Part shown: positions 1 through 6,168 of the stretch, piece after piece
How the letters are laid out: each line of letters starts with the position of its first letter
Numbering within the stretch: position 1 is the stretch's first letter
NCBI GenBank assembly: GCA_946409885.1
Contig: CAMJYF010000074.1
Location: 1-7,559 of the forward strand
From: an uncultured Clostridia bacterium
GTDB lineage: Bacteria > Bacillota > Clostridia > Oscillospirales > Acutalibacteraceae
Direction of reading: 5' to 3'
Length of the DNA stretch: 7,559 nucleotides
Notes under the pieces: model-generated
What the model was told of the DNA's origin: nothing
Databases searched by the model: none
Seen by the model: only the letters and a program-made list of their open reading frames with translations
Position numbers and translations under genes: made by a program

Positions 1-7
1 ATAATAT

Positions 8-57
8 AAAACCCGGCGCGGAAGCTCCATTTCGGAATCCCGTGCCGGATTGTTTTT
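8..57 (-). terminator. Intrinsic terminator after the deacetylase operon, possibly bidirectional
   Basis: An imperfect GC-rich hairpin spans 13-48. The arm CCGGC at 13-17 pairs with GCCGG at 44-48, continues through a G-T wobble and CGG/CCG, then an internal loop, with TCC/GGA closing an ATTTC loop. Read on the minus strand, the stem is followed by TTTTATATTAT, the expected U-tract for ending the minus-strand operon whose last stop lies at 87-89. On the plus strand the stem is followed by ATTGTTTTT, so it could also stop a plus-strand gene entering from the left. The call rests on hairpin plus T-tract only. Confidence 0.65.
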
Positions 58-86
58 CGGTTTTCGCACAAACTGCGGCCTGCTGC

Positions 87-1328
87 CTAATTATTCACCC
101 CATGATGTGCGGGCGGGGTGTCGTCCGTGATGCGGGCGAATTCGTACCCGTTGGAAAGTCCGTATTCGATCATGCGGGGAAGGGCGTCCGCGGTGGTGTA
201 TTTGGCGTCGGTATCGTGCATCAGCACGATGTTGGTGCGGTCATGCTCGATCTCGTTGACAAAGTTTTCGTACAGCGTGTCGGCGGAGATGCCGTTGCCG
301 CGGGCGTCGCCGCTGTCGACGTTCCAGTCGAAGAATTCCATTCCTTCCTCATGCACCTTATCCACCAGTGTGGTCATAATACCCTGGTTGTAGTCGGCGC
401 TGACGGTGTTGGAGCTGCCGCCGGGGAAGCGAAGATACGTCGTTTTTACGCCGGTATCGTTGTAGATCTTGTTCTGCTGGGCGTGGATCTCGCCCATAAA
501 GGCGTCCACGGAACGATAGATCCTGGCGTAGTCGTGGGACAGGGTGTGCATGGCGATGGTGTGGCCCTCGTCCACAATGCGTTTTACCTTTTTGGCGCCC
601 TCCTCGCCGTAATCGCAGATGAAGAAGGTGGCCTTGACGCCGTAAATGGAAAGGGTATCCAGAATTTTATTGGTCACGTGTTCGCTGGGGCCGTCGTCAA
701 AGGTCAGGCAGATGAAGGAGGTGCCGTCCGGCTGGGAATCCTCCGCGGAAAAGGCGTGCCTGACGTGCAGGATGCGCCGCTGCTCGGTCACGTTGCCGGT
801 TTTGTCGGCAACGGAATAGGTGTAGGTGTAGTATTTCCCCACCGCGGCCGCGCCGTTCTCATCCTTGTCCGTCACGTCGGTCAGCGACCGGGAGACGCTT
901 TCCGTCAGGTCGCCGTCCACCGCGTCCGTCGCCGAGTAGCCGGGCTCCTCAAAATCGGAGAGGTAGTCTACCTCAATGCGCTGTTCGCCCGCCAGGGTGA
1001 GCTGCGGCGCGGTGATGTCCTTCACGGTCACCGTGCGCACGGCCGTCTTTGGTTTGCCGTGGCCGTTCAGGGTGTAGGTGATCTCGTAATCCCCGGGCAC
1101 GGCGGTGTTGACGGTCCCTTCCGAGGTGATCTCGTCAGAATAGTCGAAGACGATCCGTCTGGCGGAAGCGCCGGCGTCCACGTAGTCGGCGCCGATGCCC
1201 ACCACCTGGGCGGCGTCCCCCACCGGGACCACCCGCAGGGGCGACGTAAAAATGATGATGGCGGCAAGAAGGGCGGCGATCACGCAAACCGCCGCTACGG
1301 ACAGAACGTCCGGCAATATTTTTTTCAT
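87..1328 (-). CDS. Membrane-anchored polysaccharide deacetylase (NodB/CE4) with Ig-like domains
   Basis: Predicted 413-residue extracellular metal-dependent N-deacetylase of carbohydrate esterase family 4, acting on an N-acetylated glycan such as peptidoglycan. A single hydrophobic segment at about residues 9-28 with basic residues before it anchors the protein by its N-terminus. Residues about 32-103 and 104-190 look like two DUF5011-type Ig-like modules; the second has the typical DITAPQLTL opening and a YSVADKTGN end. The NodB domain follows at about 205-400 with all five motifs visible: TFDDGPS (209-215, catalytic and metal aspartates 211/212), the HTLSH metal histidines (261 and 265), RFPGGS (300-305), DWNVDSGD (334-341) and LMHD (369-372, His371). 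I chose the ATG at 1328 because GGAG lies just upstream; the in-frame TTG at 1340 would overlap that site. It is the last gene of the minus-strand operon, 123 bases after the phosphodiesterase, with no convincing promoter of its own. The exact glycan substrate is unknown. Confidence 0.92.
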   Translation of the reverse strand: MKKILPDVLSVAAVCVIAALLAAIIIFTSPLRVVPVGDAAQVVGIGADYVDAGASARRIVFDYSDEITSEGTVNTAVPGDYEITYTLNGHGKPKTAVRTVTVKDITAPQLTLAGEQRIEVDYLSDFEEPGYSATDAVDGDLTESVSRSLTDVTDKDENGAAAVGKYYTYTYSVADKTGNVTEQRRILHVRHAFSAEDSQPDGTSFICLTFDDGPSEHVTNKILDTLSIYGVKATFFICDYGEEGAKKVKRIVDEGHTIAMHTLSHDYARIYRSVDAFMGEIHAQQNKIYNDTGVKTTYLRFPGGSSNTVSADYNQGIMTTLVDKVHEEGMEFFDWNVDSGDARGNGISADTLYENFVNEIEHDRTNIVLMHDTDAKYTTADALPRMIEYGLSNGYEFARITDDTPPAHHGVNN

Positions 1329-1451
1329 CTCTCTCTCCAAACACAGGAATACCGCCGGAGCCGCCGGACCGCCTGAAAGCGTATTTCACGGCCCGTCCGT
1401 CCCGTCGGTTTCCCTTTTTGATGCATCCTTACCGGGATGGCGCGCGCCCGC

Positions 1452-2243
1452 TTAAACCGGCTCCGCCGCCGCCTCCCGTTTTTTGCCCAGCGCCCTTTCC
1501 ACCGCGGCCCGGGTGGTATCCGGCCGGTCGGTGATGATGCCGTCCACGCCGCAGGCCAGCAGGTAGCGGATGGTGGGCTCGTCGTTCACCGTCCACACGT
1601 TGACCTTGCGCCCCATTTTATGCTCCAGCCACACGCTGAGCTTTGTCACCGTGATGCTGGCGGGGTGGGCGTAATCCGCGCCGGTGCTTTTTAAGATGGT
1701 GTAGGGCTCCACAAACACCGCCCGGCAGACGGAAGGGTTTTGCGTGGGGTGCAGAAAGCCCGTTTTGCAGCGGGGCTCGATATCCTTTACCATCTTTAAG
1801 ATGGCGGGGGAGAAGCTGGAAATGATCACCCGGTCCAGCACGCCGAAGCGGCGGATGGACTGAACGGTCTTGCTGACCAGCTCGAACATGCGTTTTTTGG
1901 GGCATTTCAGCTCGATGTTGATGATCTCCGCGTCGGTGGGGGCCACCAGCTCCAGAAACTCATCCAGCGTGGGCAGGGGCGTCCCCCGGAACTCCTCCGA
2001 AAAGTACGCGCCGAAGTCAAAACGCTTCAACTCCGCCAGCGTAAAGGAGGAGATCTCCCCCACGCCGTCGGAGGTTTTGTCGATGGTGTAGTTGTGGCAG
2101 ATGACGGGGACGCCGTCCCTGGTGAGATGGACGTCCGTCTCAAAGCCGTCCGCGCCCTCCGCAATGGCCTGGCGGAAGGCGGGCAGCGTGTTCTGCGGCG
2201 CTTTCCGGTTGGCGCCGCGGTGCGCGATGATCTTTACGCTCAT
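1452..2243 (-). CDS. Glycerophosphodiester phosphodiesterase (GDPD family)
   Basis: Predicted 263-residue TIM-barrel enzyme hydrolysing glycerophosphodiesters to glycerol 3-phosphate and an alcohol, in phospholipid or possibly teichoic acid turnover. The GDPD signature is intact: HRG at residues 8-10 (His8 and Arg9), NTLPAF at 18-23, FETDVHLTRDG at 34-44 (metal ligands Glu35 and Asp37), the second catalytic His50, and ELK at 111-113. The C-terminal barrel strands are clear: VNVWTVND at 214-221 and GVDGIITDRPD at 232-242. There is no signal peptide or membrane segment, so it should be cytoplasmic, like UgpQ-type enzymes. Its length matches compact bacterial GDPDs. The start has a GAGGA ribosome site a few bases upstream. 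It begins only 36 bases after the lipoprotein stop, so the two are very probably co-transcribed. The last dozen residues are a charged and Ala-rich tail. The family call is secure; the physiological substrate is not. Confidence 0.94.
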   Translation of the reverse strand: MSVKIIAHRGANRKAPQNTLPAFRQAIAEGADGFETDVHLTRDGVPVICHNYTIDKTSDGVGEISSFTLAELKRFDFGAYFSEEFRGTPLPTLDEFLELVAPTDAEIINIELKCPKKRMFELVSKTVQSIRRFGVLDRVIISSFSPAILKMVKDIEPRCKTGFLHPTQNPSVCRAVFVEPYTILKSTGADYAHPASITVTKLSVWLEHKMGRKVNVWTVNDEPTIRYLLACGVDGIITDRPDTTRAAVERALGKKREAAAEPV

Positions 2244-2279
2244 AGCTTCCTCAATCTCACAGTGCTCCTCATAGGGGCG

Positions 2280-3197
2280 TTACGGCGCGGCGGTGGTCTC
2301 CGGCGCGGCCGTGGTTTCGGCGGCGGGGGCGGCCGTGGTCTCCTCCGCCGGGGCGGCGGTGGTTTCCGGCGCGGGAGCCGCCGTGGTGGCCGGGGCGGCA
2401 ACCGTTTCCACGGTCATTTTCTCCGCCGCGGCAATGGCGGCGGCCACGTCGATGGTCACGTTGCCGTTTTTCAGGCAGTCCGTATCCTCCGTGGCGGGCT
2501 GCTCCGCGAAGAAGATGTCCGGGCGGGCGATGATGGTGTTGACCACGTTGGCGCCCACGAAACGGGCGGTGGAATAGGCGTTGTGCTCCTTGCCCTCTTT
2601 GTCCTTATACGTCAAGGAGAAGAAGTGGTATTCCTTTTCCTCCCTGATCTGCTTGATGCAACCCACCCGGGTGACGGTGTAGCCCTTGTCTTTATAGACC
2701 TCCATAAAGCCCCTTACGTAGGCGGCGGCGGCCTCCTGGGCGGCGTTGTCGTAATCCTTCAGCTGCGCGACGGCCTCCTCCAGCTTGTCAAAATCCTTGA
2801 TCTGTTCCTTCTCGCTGTCCTTCAGGCCGTTGTAGGTCTCCACCATTTCGTCGTACTGGTCCAGCAGGTCGGATACGTTGAAATCGTCTTTGCTGAAGGA
2901 GGTGCCGGCGGAATCCACCATGGCGGCCACGTAGTCGTTCAGCCCGGCCAGCTTGTCGTATTCCTCCGCCGCTTTTTCCAGCTTTTTGCGGTTGGAAACC
3001 TTTGCCTTCTCCTCGTCGGAAAGGGCGTCGTAGGCGGAGCGCGCTTCGCTGAGCGCTTCCGCGTCCGAAAGGTCAATACTGCCGTCCAGCCCCTTGATGA
3101 GCGTTTCCACCTGCTTTGTGTCGGCCGTTTTGCCGCAGGAGGCAAGCAGAACCGCGGAAAGAACGAGCATTGCCGAAGCGAGAATGACTTTTTTCAT
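2280..3197 (-). CDS. Surface lipoprotein with helical repeats and a C-terminal TTAAP tail
   Basis: Predicted 305-residue lipoprotein of unknown function. A type II signal peptide ends in the lipobox LLASC with Cys21 as the lipidated residue, so the mature protein sits on the outer face of the membrane. Residues about 42-83 form a helical unit of a kind common in Firmicute surface proteins, with AYDALSDEEKAKVSN at 55-69 and KLEKA at 72-76. A degenerate second copy lies at about 109-147 (LKDSEKEQI at 125-133, KLEEA at 138-142). A mixed region at about 160-240 contains YHFFSLTYKDKEGKEHNAY (190-208) and may be the functional domain; I do not recognise its family. The C-terminus is low complexity, with five TTAAP units between residues 271 and 305. 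The ATG at 3197 is chosen because GGAGG lies 9 bases upstream and it gives a proper signal peptide; an upstream in-frame extension to 3230 lacks both. It is first in the minus-strand operon and divergent from the LysR gene. Confidence 0.85.
   Translation of the reverse strand: MKKVILASAMLVLSAVLLASCGKTADTKQVETLIKGLDGSIDLSDAEALSEARSAYDALSDEEKAKVSNRKKLEKAAEEYDKLAGLNDYVAAMVDSAGTSFSKDDFNVSDLLDQYDEMVETYNGLKDSEKEQIKDFDKLEEAVAQLKDYDNAAQEAAAAYVRGFMEVYKDKGYTVTRVGCIKQIREEKEYHFFSLTYKDKEGKEHNAYSTARFVGANVVNTIIARPDIFFAEQPATEDTDCLKNGNVTIDVAAAIAAAEKMTVETVAAPATTAAPAPETTAAPAEETTAAPAAETTAAPETTAAP
2283..2387 (-). repeat. Coding repeat for five TTAAP units
   Basis: The last 35 codons of the lipoprotein encode five TTAAP units, at residues 271-275, 279-283, 287-291, 295-299 and 301-305. 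They are separated by short Ala/Pro/Glu linkers, and the spacing is 8, 8, 8 and then 6 residues. At the DNA level this is an irregular GC-rich repeat, which may change copy number by slippage. Such Thr/Ala/Pro-rich stretches are usually flexible, extended spacers and can carry O-glycans. Confidence 0.8.
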
Positions 3198-3242
3198 GGA
3201 TAGATTCCTCCGTCTGGGTGGGTGTGACAAAAATCAACAATC

Positions 3243-3271
3243 ATTTTATCACATTTTCCCTGTGTTTTCAA
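3243..3271 (-). promoter_or_regulatory. Sigma-A promoter for the lipoprotein-GDPD-deacetylase operon
   Basis: On the minus strand, TTGAAA (-35, 3271-3266) is followed by a 17-base spacer and TAAAAT (-10, 3248-3243). A TG one base upstream of the -10 makes it an extended -10 promoter. The predicted start near 3236 gives a leader of about 40 bases before the ATG at 3197, containing the GGAGG ribosome site. No comparable promoter is seen before the two downstream genes, which supports a single transcript. Confidence 0.75.
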
Positions 3272-3318
3272 GAGAATCATACGGCAAAAATCTTAAAAAA
3301 AGATAAAAACCGCCCGAC

Positions 3319-3339
3319 ATTTTATCGGAAGGGTAAAAT
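3319..3339. promoter_or_regulatory. Candidate LysR-type operator 1 (T-N11-A dyad)
   Basis: A perfect inverted repeat, ATTTTA-N9-TAAAAT, is centred at 3329. Its symmetric T (3323) and A (3335) are separated by 11 bases, matching the T-N11-A rule for LysR-family binding sites. It lies between the two divergent promoters, about 23 bases from a second dyad of the same geometry. The AT-rich background means chance must be considered. Confidence 0.45.
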
Positions 3340-3342
3340 ATC

Positions 3343-3361
3343 GATTACAAAATCTATAATC
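3343..3361. promoter_or_regulatory. Candidate LysR-type operator 2 (T-N11-A dyad)
   Basis: A perfect inverted repeat, GATTA-N9-TAATC, is centred at 3352, with symmetric T (3346) and A (3358) spaced by 11 bases. It abuts the -35 box of the LysR gene promoter at 3363, so protein bound here could block or contact RNA polymerase. This position suits the negative autoregulation typical of divergently transcribed LysR genes. Confidence 0.5.
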
Positions 3362-3362
3362 A

Positions 3363-3391
3363 TTGACAAAAGTAATTAAATCCTGTAATAT
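3363..3391 (+). promoter_or_regulatory. Sigma-A promoter of the LysR-family gene
   Basis: A perfect TTGACA (-35, 3363-3368) is followed by a 17-base spacer and TAATAT (-10, 3386-3391). The predicted start near 3398 gives a leader of about 50 bases before the ATG at 3447. The consensus match and spacing make this one of the clearest promoters in the window. Confidence 0.8.
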
Positions 3392-3446
3392 ATAAAGGTA
3401 AAAACAGAAAGAAAAGCCGGAACGCGCCGGATACGGAAGTGATGAT

Positions 3447-4361
3447 ATGGACGTCAGAAACCTGAAAACCTTTATTAAAGTGGCGGAGCTGAGCAACTTT
3501 ACCAAGGCGGCCAACGCATTGGGTTACTCCCAGTCCGCCGTCACCGTGCAGATGCAGCAGCTGGAGACGGAGCTGAACGTGCCCCTGTTTGACCGCATCG
3601 GCAAAAACATCCGCCTGACCCAGTACGGGCTGACGTTCATCGACTACGCCAGCCGGGTGATCGAAGCCATGGAGCGGGCGGAGAAATTCGCCACGGACAC
3701 CAAGGAGCTGAGCGGCACCGTCCGTTTCGGCCTGGTGGATTCCATCCTCAACGCCTGCTTTATCCCCATTTTTACGGAGATCGGCCGGCGCTATCCCCAC
3801 ATCGATATCAGCGTCAGCGTGGGCTCCGCCCGGGAGCTGGAGGCCAAGATCCGCGCCAACGAGCTGGACCTGGTGTATCTGCTGGATTACAAGGTGCCGA
3901 AAAAGGAGTGGGTGCGGGTGCGCGAGGAGGTGGAGCCCATCATCTTCGTGGCCAGCCCCGGCAACGAGCTGGCCGACCGGGAGGAGGTCGCCTTTGAGGA
4001 CATCATCAGGCAAAAGCTGATCCTGATGCCCCAGGGCGAGGGCTACCGCTATCTCTTTGACGACGAGATGGCCAAGCGGGACCTGTTCGGCGCCCCGGCC
4101 ATTGAGGTGGCCAACACGGAGACCATCATCAAGCTGACCCAGGAGGGGAACTACGTCACCATGCTGCCCATTTTTGTGGCCCGCCGATACGTGCGCTCCG
4201 GCGAGCTGCGCCATATCCGGGTGACCGACTGCGAGGATATGTTCCAGTGGTCCCAGCTGGCCTACCTGAAAGGCAAGGCCATCACGCCGCTGCTGCAGGC
4301 GTTCATCGATACGGTGCTGGAGCTGCTGCCGCCCTACCAGACAGAGCCGAGCAGGCTGTGA
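3447..4361 (+). CDS. LysR-family transcriptional regulator
   Basis: Predicted 304-residue cytoplasmic DNA-binding regulator, the usual LysR length. The N-terminal winged helix-turn-helix occupies residues about 1-60: MDVRNLKTFIKVAE, then the HTH around 18-37 (FTKAANALGYSQSAVTVQMQ), then the LE-x-ELNVPLFDR segment and wing (39-60). A linker helix at about 62-88 precedes the effector-binding domain at about 91-295, which has two periplasmic-binding-protein-like lobes. GTVRFGLVDS (90-99) opens it, and the NELDLVYLL (138-146) and GNYVTMLPIFVAR (234-246) segments are typical. The effector cannot be read from sequence. The start has GGAAG about 7 bases upstream. It is divergent from the lipoprotein operon across a region with two T-N11-A dyads, so that operon and the gene itself are its most likely targets. 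Confidence 0.95.
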   Translation: MDVRNLKTFIKVAELSNFTKAANALGYSQSAVTVQMQQLETELNVPLFDRIGKNIRLTQYGLTFIDYASRVIEAMERAEKFATDTKELSGTVRFGLVDSILNACFIPIFTEIGRRYPHIDISVSVGSARELEAKIRANELDLVYLLDYKVPKKEWVRVREEVEPIIFVASPGNELADREEVAFEDIIRQKLILMPQGEGYRYLFDDEMAKRDLFGAPAIEVANTETIIKLTQEGNYVTMLPIFVARRYVRSGELRHIRVTDCEDMFQWSQLAYLKGKAITPLLQAFIDTVLELLPPYQTEPSRL

Positions 4362-4441
4362 GGAAACAGGCGGTAGTAAGCAGGCAGCAGGGGGAGTGTT
4401 GTTGCGCGGTGCGTTGCGCCTTCATTTCTGGCGAAAACATA

Positions 4442-4472
4442 TGGGAAGGTAGTGTTCCCACCCCTTTATTTT
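4442..4472 (+). terminator. Weak candidate terminator after the LysR gene
   Basis: TGGGAA (4442-4447) pairs perfectly with TTCCCA (4455-4460) around a 7-base loop, followed by CCCC and TTTATTTT. The stem is short and the T-rich run starts four bases after it, so termination would be modest. It is in the right place and orientation for the LysR transcript. Confidence 0.4.
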
Positions 4473-4485
4473 GGATGATAAACGA

Positions 4486-4517
4486 CAGGCGCGGCTTTTT
4501 CCATAAGCCCGCGCCTG
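4486..4517. terminator. Strong hairpin between convergent genes
   Basis: CAGGCGCGG (4486-4494) pairs with CCGCGCCTG (4509-4517). CTT/AAG extends the stem past a single bulged C to give 12 pairs around a 7-base loop. Genes converge on this site: LysR from the left and the TPR/RCC1-like gene (stop at 4555) from the right. It is probably a bidirectional terminator, though the T-runs on both sides are interrupted (ATTCTGTTTCATT on plus, TCGTTTATC on minus). The rest of 4362-4554 holds no recognisable gene; it includes a GTTGCGC direct repeat at 4401 and 4413 with no assigned role. Confidence 0.6.
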
Positions 4518-4554
4518 ATTCTGTTTCATTCTCTGTTCCCTACTCCCTGTAACC

Positions 4555-6051
4555 CTACCACAGCTTCCAACCATCCACGTCCAGGTACCGGCCGCCGTTG
4601 CGGCGGATGTAGTCCGTGGCGCCGGACAGGGCGGAGCGGCCTTCCAGATAGGTGCCGTGGCCTGCCGCCAGCAGGGCGCCGTCATAGCGCACCGCCACGG
4701 TGTGGGTGACGCAGGGGATCACCTCCGCCACGTCGGTCCACCGGGCCACGGCGGCGGCCACGTCCCGGTGCTCGTCGTAGGTGAAATGGCGGGTCTTCGG
4801 GAGATAGGATATGTCGCAGCTGATATACCGCACGTCCCCGTTGAAGCGTATGCCGTAGATCCCGTTGGCCGAAAAGCGCACCCGGACGATCCCCGTCCAT
4901 CGGCTGACGGCGGCGGCCACCCGGTCGGTGAGCGCGTCGGCGTAAGAGTAGTCGACGTCGGTCCAGTTGGGAACGCGCACCGCCTTTACCGCGCCGTTGG
5001 CGCGTACCAGCAGCAGAAGGCTGCCGTTGGCGGCAATATCGGCCACGTCCGCGGCGCAGGTCACGGCGGCGGGGTAGGTGTTTTCCGTATCCGCGTAGGC
5101 GATCCGCAGCGCGCCGCCCCGGGTAAGGCCCACCAGCGCGCGGCCGGTCTCGGCCACTTTGACGATGTCGTTCCAGCCGGTGATATCGTAGCGGCGTTCC
5201 TCGGGGTATCCGTCCTCATAGGCGACGTGCAGGCCGCCGGAGGCGTCGATGGCGAAGATCTTCCGGAAGCCCTCGCTGACGCTTTCGATCTCCCTCCACC
5301 CGGCCGTTCCGTTCAGGGGGTGTTCGACCTCGCTGACGACTTTGACGGTTCCGTCGTTGAACAGCAGCAGCGCGTAAGCAGGCTGCCCGTCCTCCCCCAG
5401 GGGGCAGAGCAGGTCCTTTACGCCGGTGGCGGAGGTGATGGCGTTCAGGCATTTCTGGGGCAGCGTCACCCCGTAGGCGCCGACGTTGTGCAGGCGGACG
5501 CGGCCGAAGCGGTCCAGACCGTTCACGCCCGGCGATTGGGGCAGAAAGCGGCGGTAGGAGGCCACCGCGCTGGCGCCGCTGCGCTCGTCGTCGCCGTACC
5601 GGTCGGAGATGTACCAGGAGCTGCCGTCCCGCGCCAGGGCGGCGGTGACAAAGGAGGAACCCGTCACGATGGAACGGAAGTCGAAGACCCGTTCCGCCTC
5701 CGGCGAGCGGCCCGCCCGGGCGTACCAGATTGCCGCGCCGGGCAGATCGCCCTTGGCAAGGCATTCCTCCGCCCTGGCGGAGGCCGCCGCGCTGTAGCAG
5801 GCGGCGGAATCTCGGAACTGATAGATCTCCGAAAAGGCGGCCATCGCCCGGTCGTAGTCCTCCGCCAGCAGCAGGCGGCAGGCGGCGCGGTACTTGACGG
5901 AGGGCACCGCCACAAAGGCGGCCAGCAGCGCCGCGGCCGTTACGGCGGCCAGGATCGCCGCCAGCAGCAGCCCCTGCCGGACAGGCCATTTTATGCGCGC
6001 GGGGGAAAGCGCCGTTGCCACGGCCGCCGGCGCGGTATCCGTCTGCCTCAT
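4555..6051 (-). CDS. Membrane-anchored TPR-like and RCC1-like repeat protein
   Basis: Predicted 498-residue protein of unknown specific function. A basic-flanked hydrophobic segment at about residues 27-49 anchors it, with the bulk probably outside the cell. Residues about 52-118 look like TPR helices of the Firmicute type (LLLAEDYDRAMAAFSEI at 60-76, FRDSAACY at 79-86, LAKGDLPGAAIWYARAG at 98-114). From about 125 to the end the protein is beta-rich, with RCC1-like units made of a W-x-D/G-I/V start and a V-x-L/I-x-x-D/N-G end. The clearest units are near 207-240 (FNDGTVKVVS), 251-278, 292-318 (GWNDIVKV, then RGGALRIAY), 333-358 (ANGAVKAV), 385-411 (RWTGIVRV, then FNGDVRYIS) and 437-463 (RWTDVAEV, then YDGALLAAG). 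This suggests a propeller of about six blades, likely for binding. The ATG at 6051 has AAGGAGGGAG just upstream and its own promoter. It is monocistronic within the window. Confidence 0.82.
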   Translation of the reverse strand: MRQTDTAPAAVATALSPARIKWPVRQGLLLAAILAAVTAAALLAAFVAVPSVKYRAACRLLLAEDYDRAMAAFSEIYQFRDSAACYSAAASARAEECLAKGDLPGAAIWYARAGRSPEAERVFDFRSIVTGSSFVTAALARDGSSWYISDRYGDDERSGASAVASYRRFLPQSPGVNGLDRFGRVRLHNVGAYGVTLPQKCLNAITSATGVKDLLCPLGEDGQPAYALLLFNDGTVKVVSEVEHPLNGTAGWREIESVSEGFRKIFAIDASGGLHVAYEDGYPEERRYDITGWNDIVKVAETGRALVGLTRGGALRIAYADTENTYPAAVTCAADVADIAANGSLLLLVRANGAVKAVRVPNWTDVDYSYADALTDRVAAAVSRWTGIVRVRFSANGIYGIRFNGDVRYISCDISYLPKTRHFTYDEHRDVAAAVARWTDVAEVIPCVTHTVAVRYDGALLAAGHGTYLEGRSALSGATDYIRRNGGRYLDVDGWKLW

Positions 6052-6085
6052 GCGCGATCTCCCTCCTTCTTTTTCTCATACAAAA

Positions 6086-6114
6086 AGTATAACAATCCCC
6101 TGATGGAAAGTCAA
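6086..6114 (-). promoter_or_regulatory. Sigma-A promoter of the TPR/RCC1-like gene
   Basis: On the minus strand, TTGACT (-35, 6114-6109) is separated by 17 bases from TATACT (-10, 6091-6086). A TG one base before the -10 gives an extended -10. The predicted start near 6079 leaves a leader of about 28 bases that carries the AAGGAGG ribosome site. Confidence 0.78.
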
Positions 6115-6126
6115 CTGTCAATCGAT

Positions 6127-6148
6127 TGTAATTTTAGCTTGAATTACA
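6127..6148. promoter_or_regulatory. Operator-like inverted repeat between divergent promoters
   Basis: A perfect 7-base inverted repeat, TGTAATT-N8-AATTACA, is centred near 6137.5. Its right arm overlaps the -35 box proposed for the rightward promoter, and its left edge is 13 bases upstream of the leftward -35. A 10-base palindrome, CAATCGATTG (6119-6128), overlaps its left edge. The placement fits a repressor or dual regulator acting on both genes; the protein is not known. Confidence 0.45.
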
Positions 6149-6168
6149 GTACCGTTCTGTGTTAAGAT
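6139..6168 (+). promoter_or_regulatory. Probable promoter of the GtrA/LytTR operon
   Basis: TTGAAT (-35, 6139-6144) is followed by an 18-base spacer and TAAGAT (-10, 6163-6168), with TG one base before the -10 (6160-6161), an extended -10 arrangement. The -10 matches consensus at four of six positions, so the promoter is weaker than its divergent partner and may need activation. The predicted start near 6175 gives a leader of about 48 bases. Confidence 0.5.

Noticed and set aside
1329..1340. Upstream TTG start for the deacetylase
   Set aside because: It adds four residues encoded by the purine-rich stretch that serves as the ribosome site for the ATG at 1328.
42..1376. 444-codon plus-strand open frame
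   Set aside because: It lies antisense to the deacetylase, whose five NodB motifs are intact. The antisense product is Gly/Val/Arg-rich with no recognisable family, a usual shadow in GC-rich genes.
1435..1450. Palindrome GGCGCGCGCC at 1439-1448 just after the GDPD stop
   Set aside because: It lacks a loop and a following T-run, so it does not look like a terminator; a chance GC-rich palindrome is the simpler reading.
2094..3203. 369-codon plus-strand open frame
   Set aside because: It is antisense to the lipoprotein and the start of the GDPD gene, with long Gly/Arg runs made by the TTAAP repeat read backwards. The lipobox and ribosome site support the minus strand.
3198..3230. Upstream in-frame extension of the lipoprotein
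   Set aside because: It would place an Arg-rich stretch before the signal peptide and consume the GGAGG ribosome site for the ATG at 3197.
3360..4214. 284-codon minus-strand open frame
   Set aside because: It is antisense to the LysR gene, His/Gly/Leu-rich, and has no family motif; the LysR domains are complete on the other strand.
4657..6165. 502-codon plus-strand open frame, slightly longer than the gene opposite
   Set aside because: It is antisense to the TPR/RCC1-like gene. Its sequence is Gly/Val/Ala/Arg-rich without domains, and it would run through the divergent promoter region.
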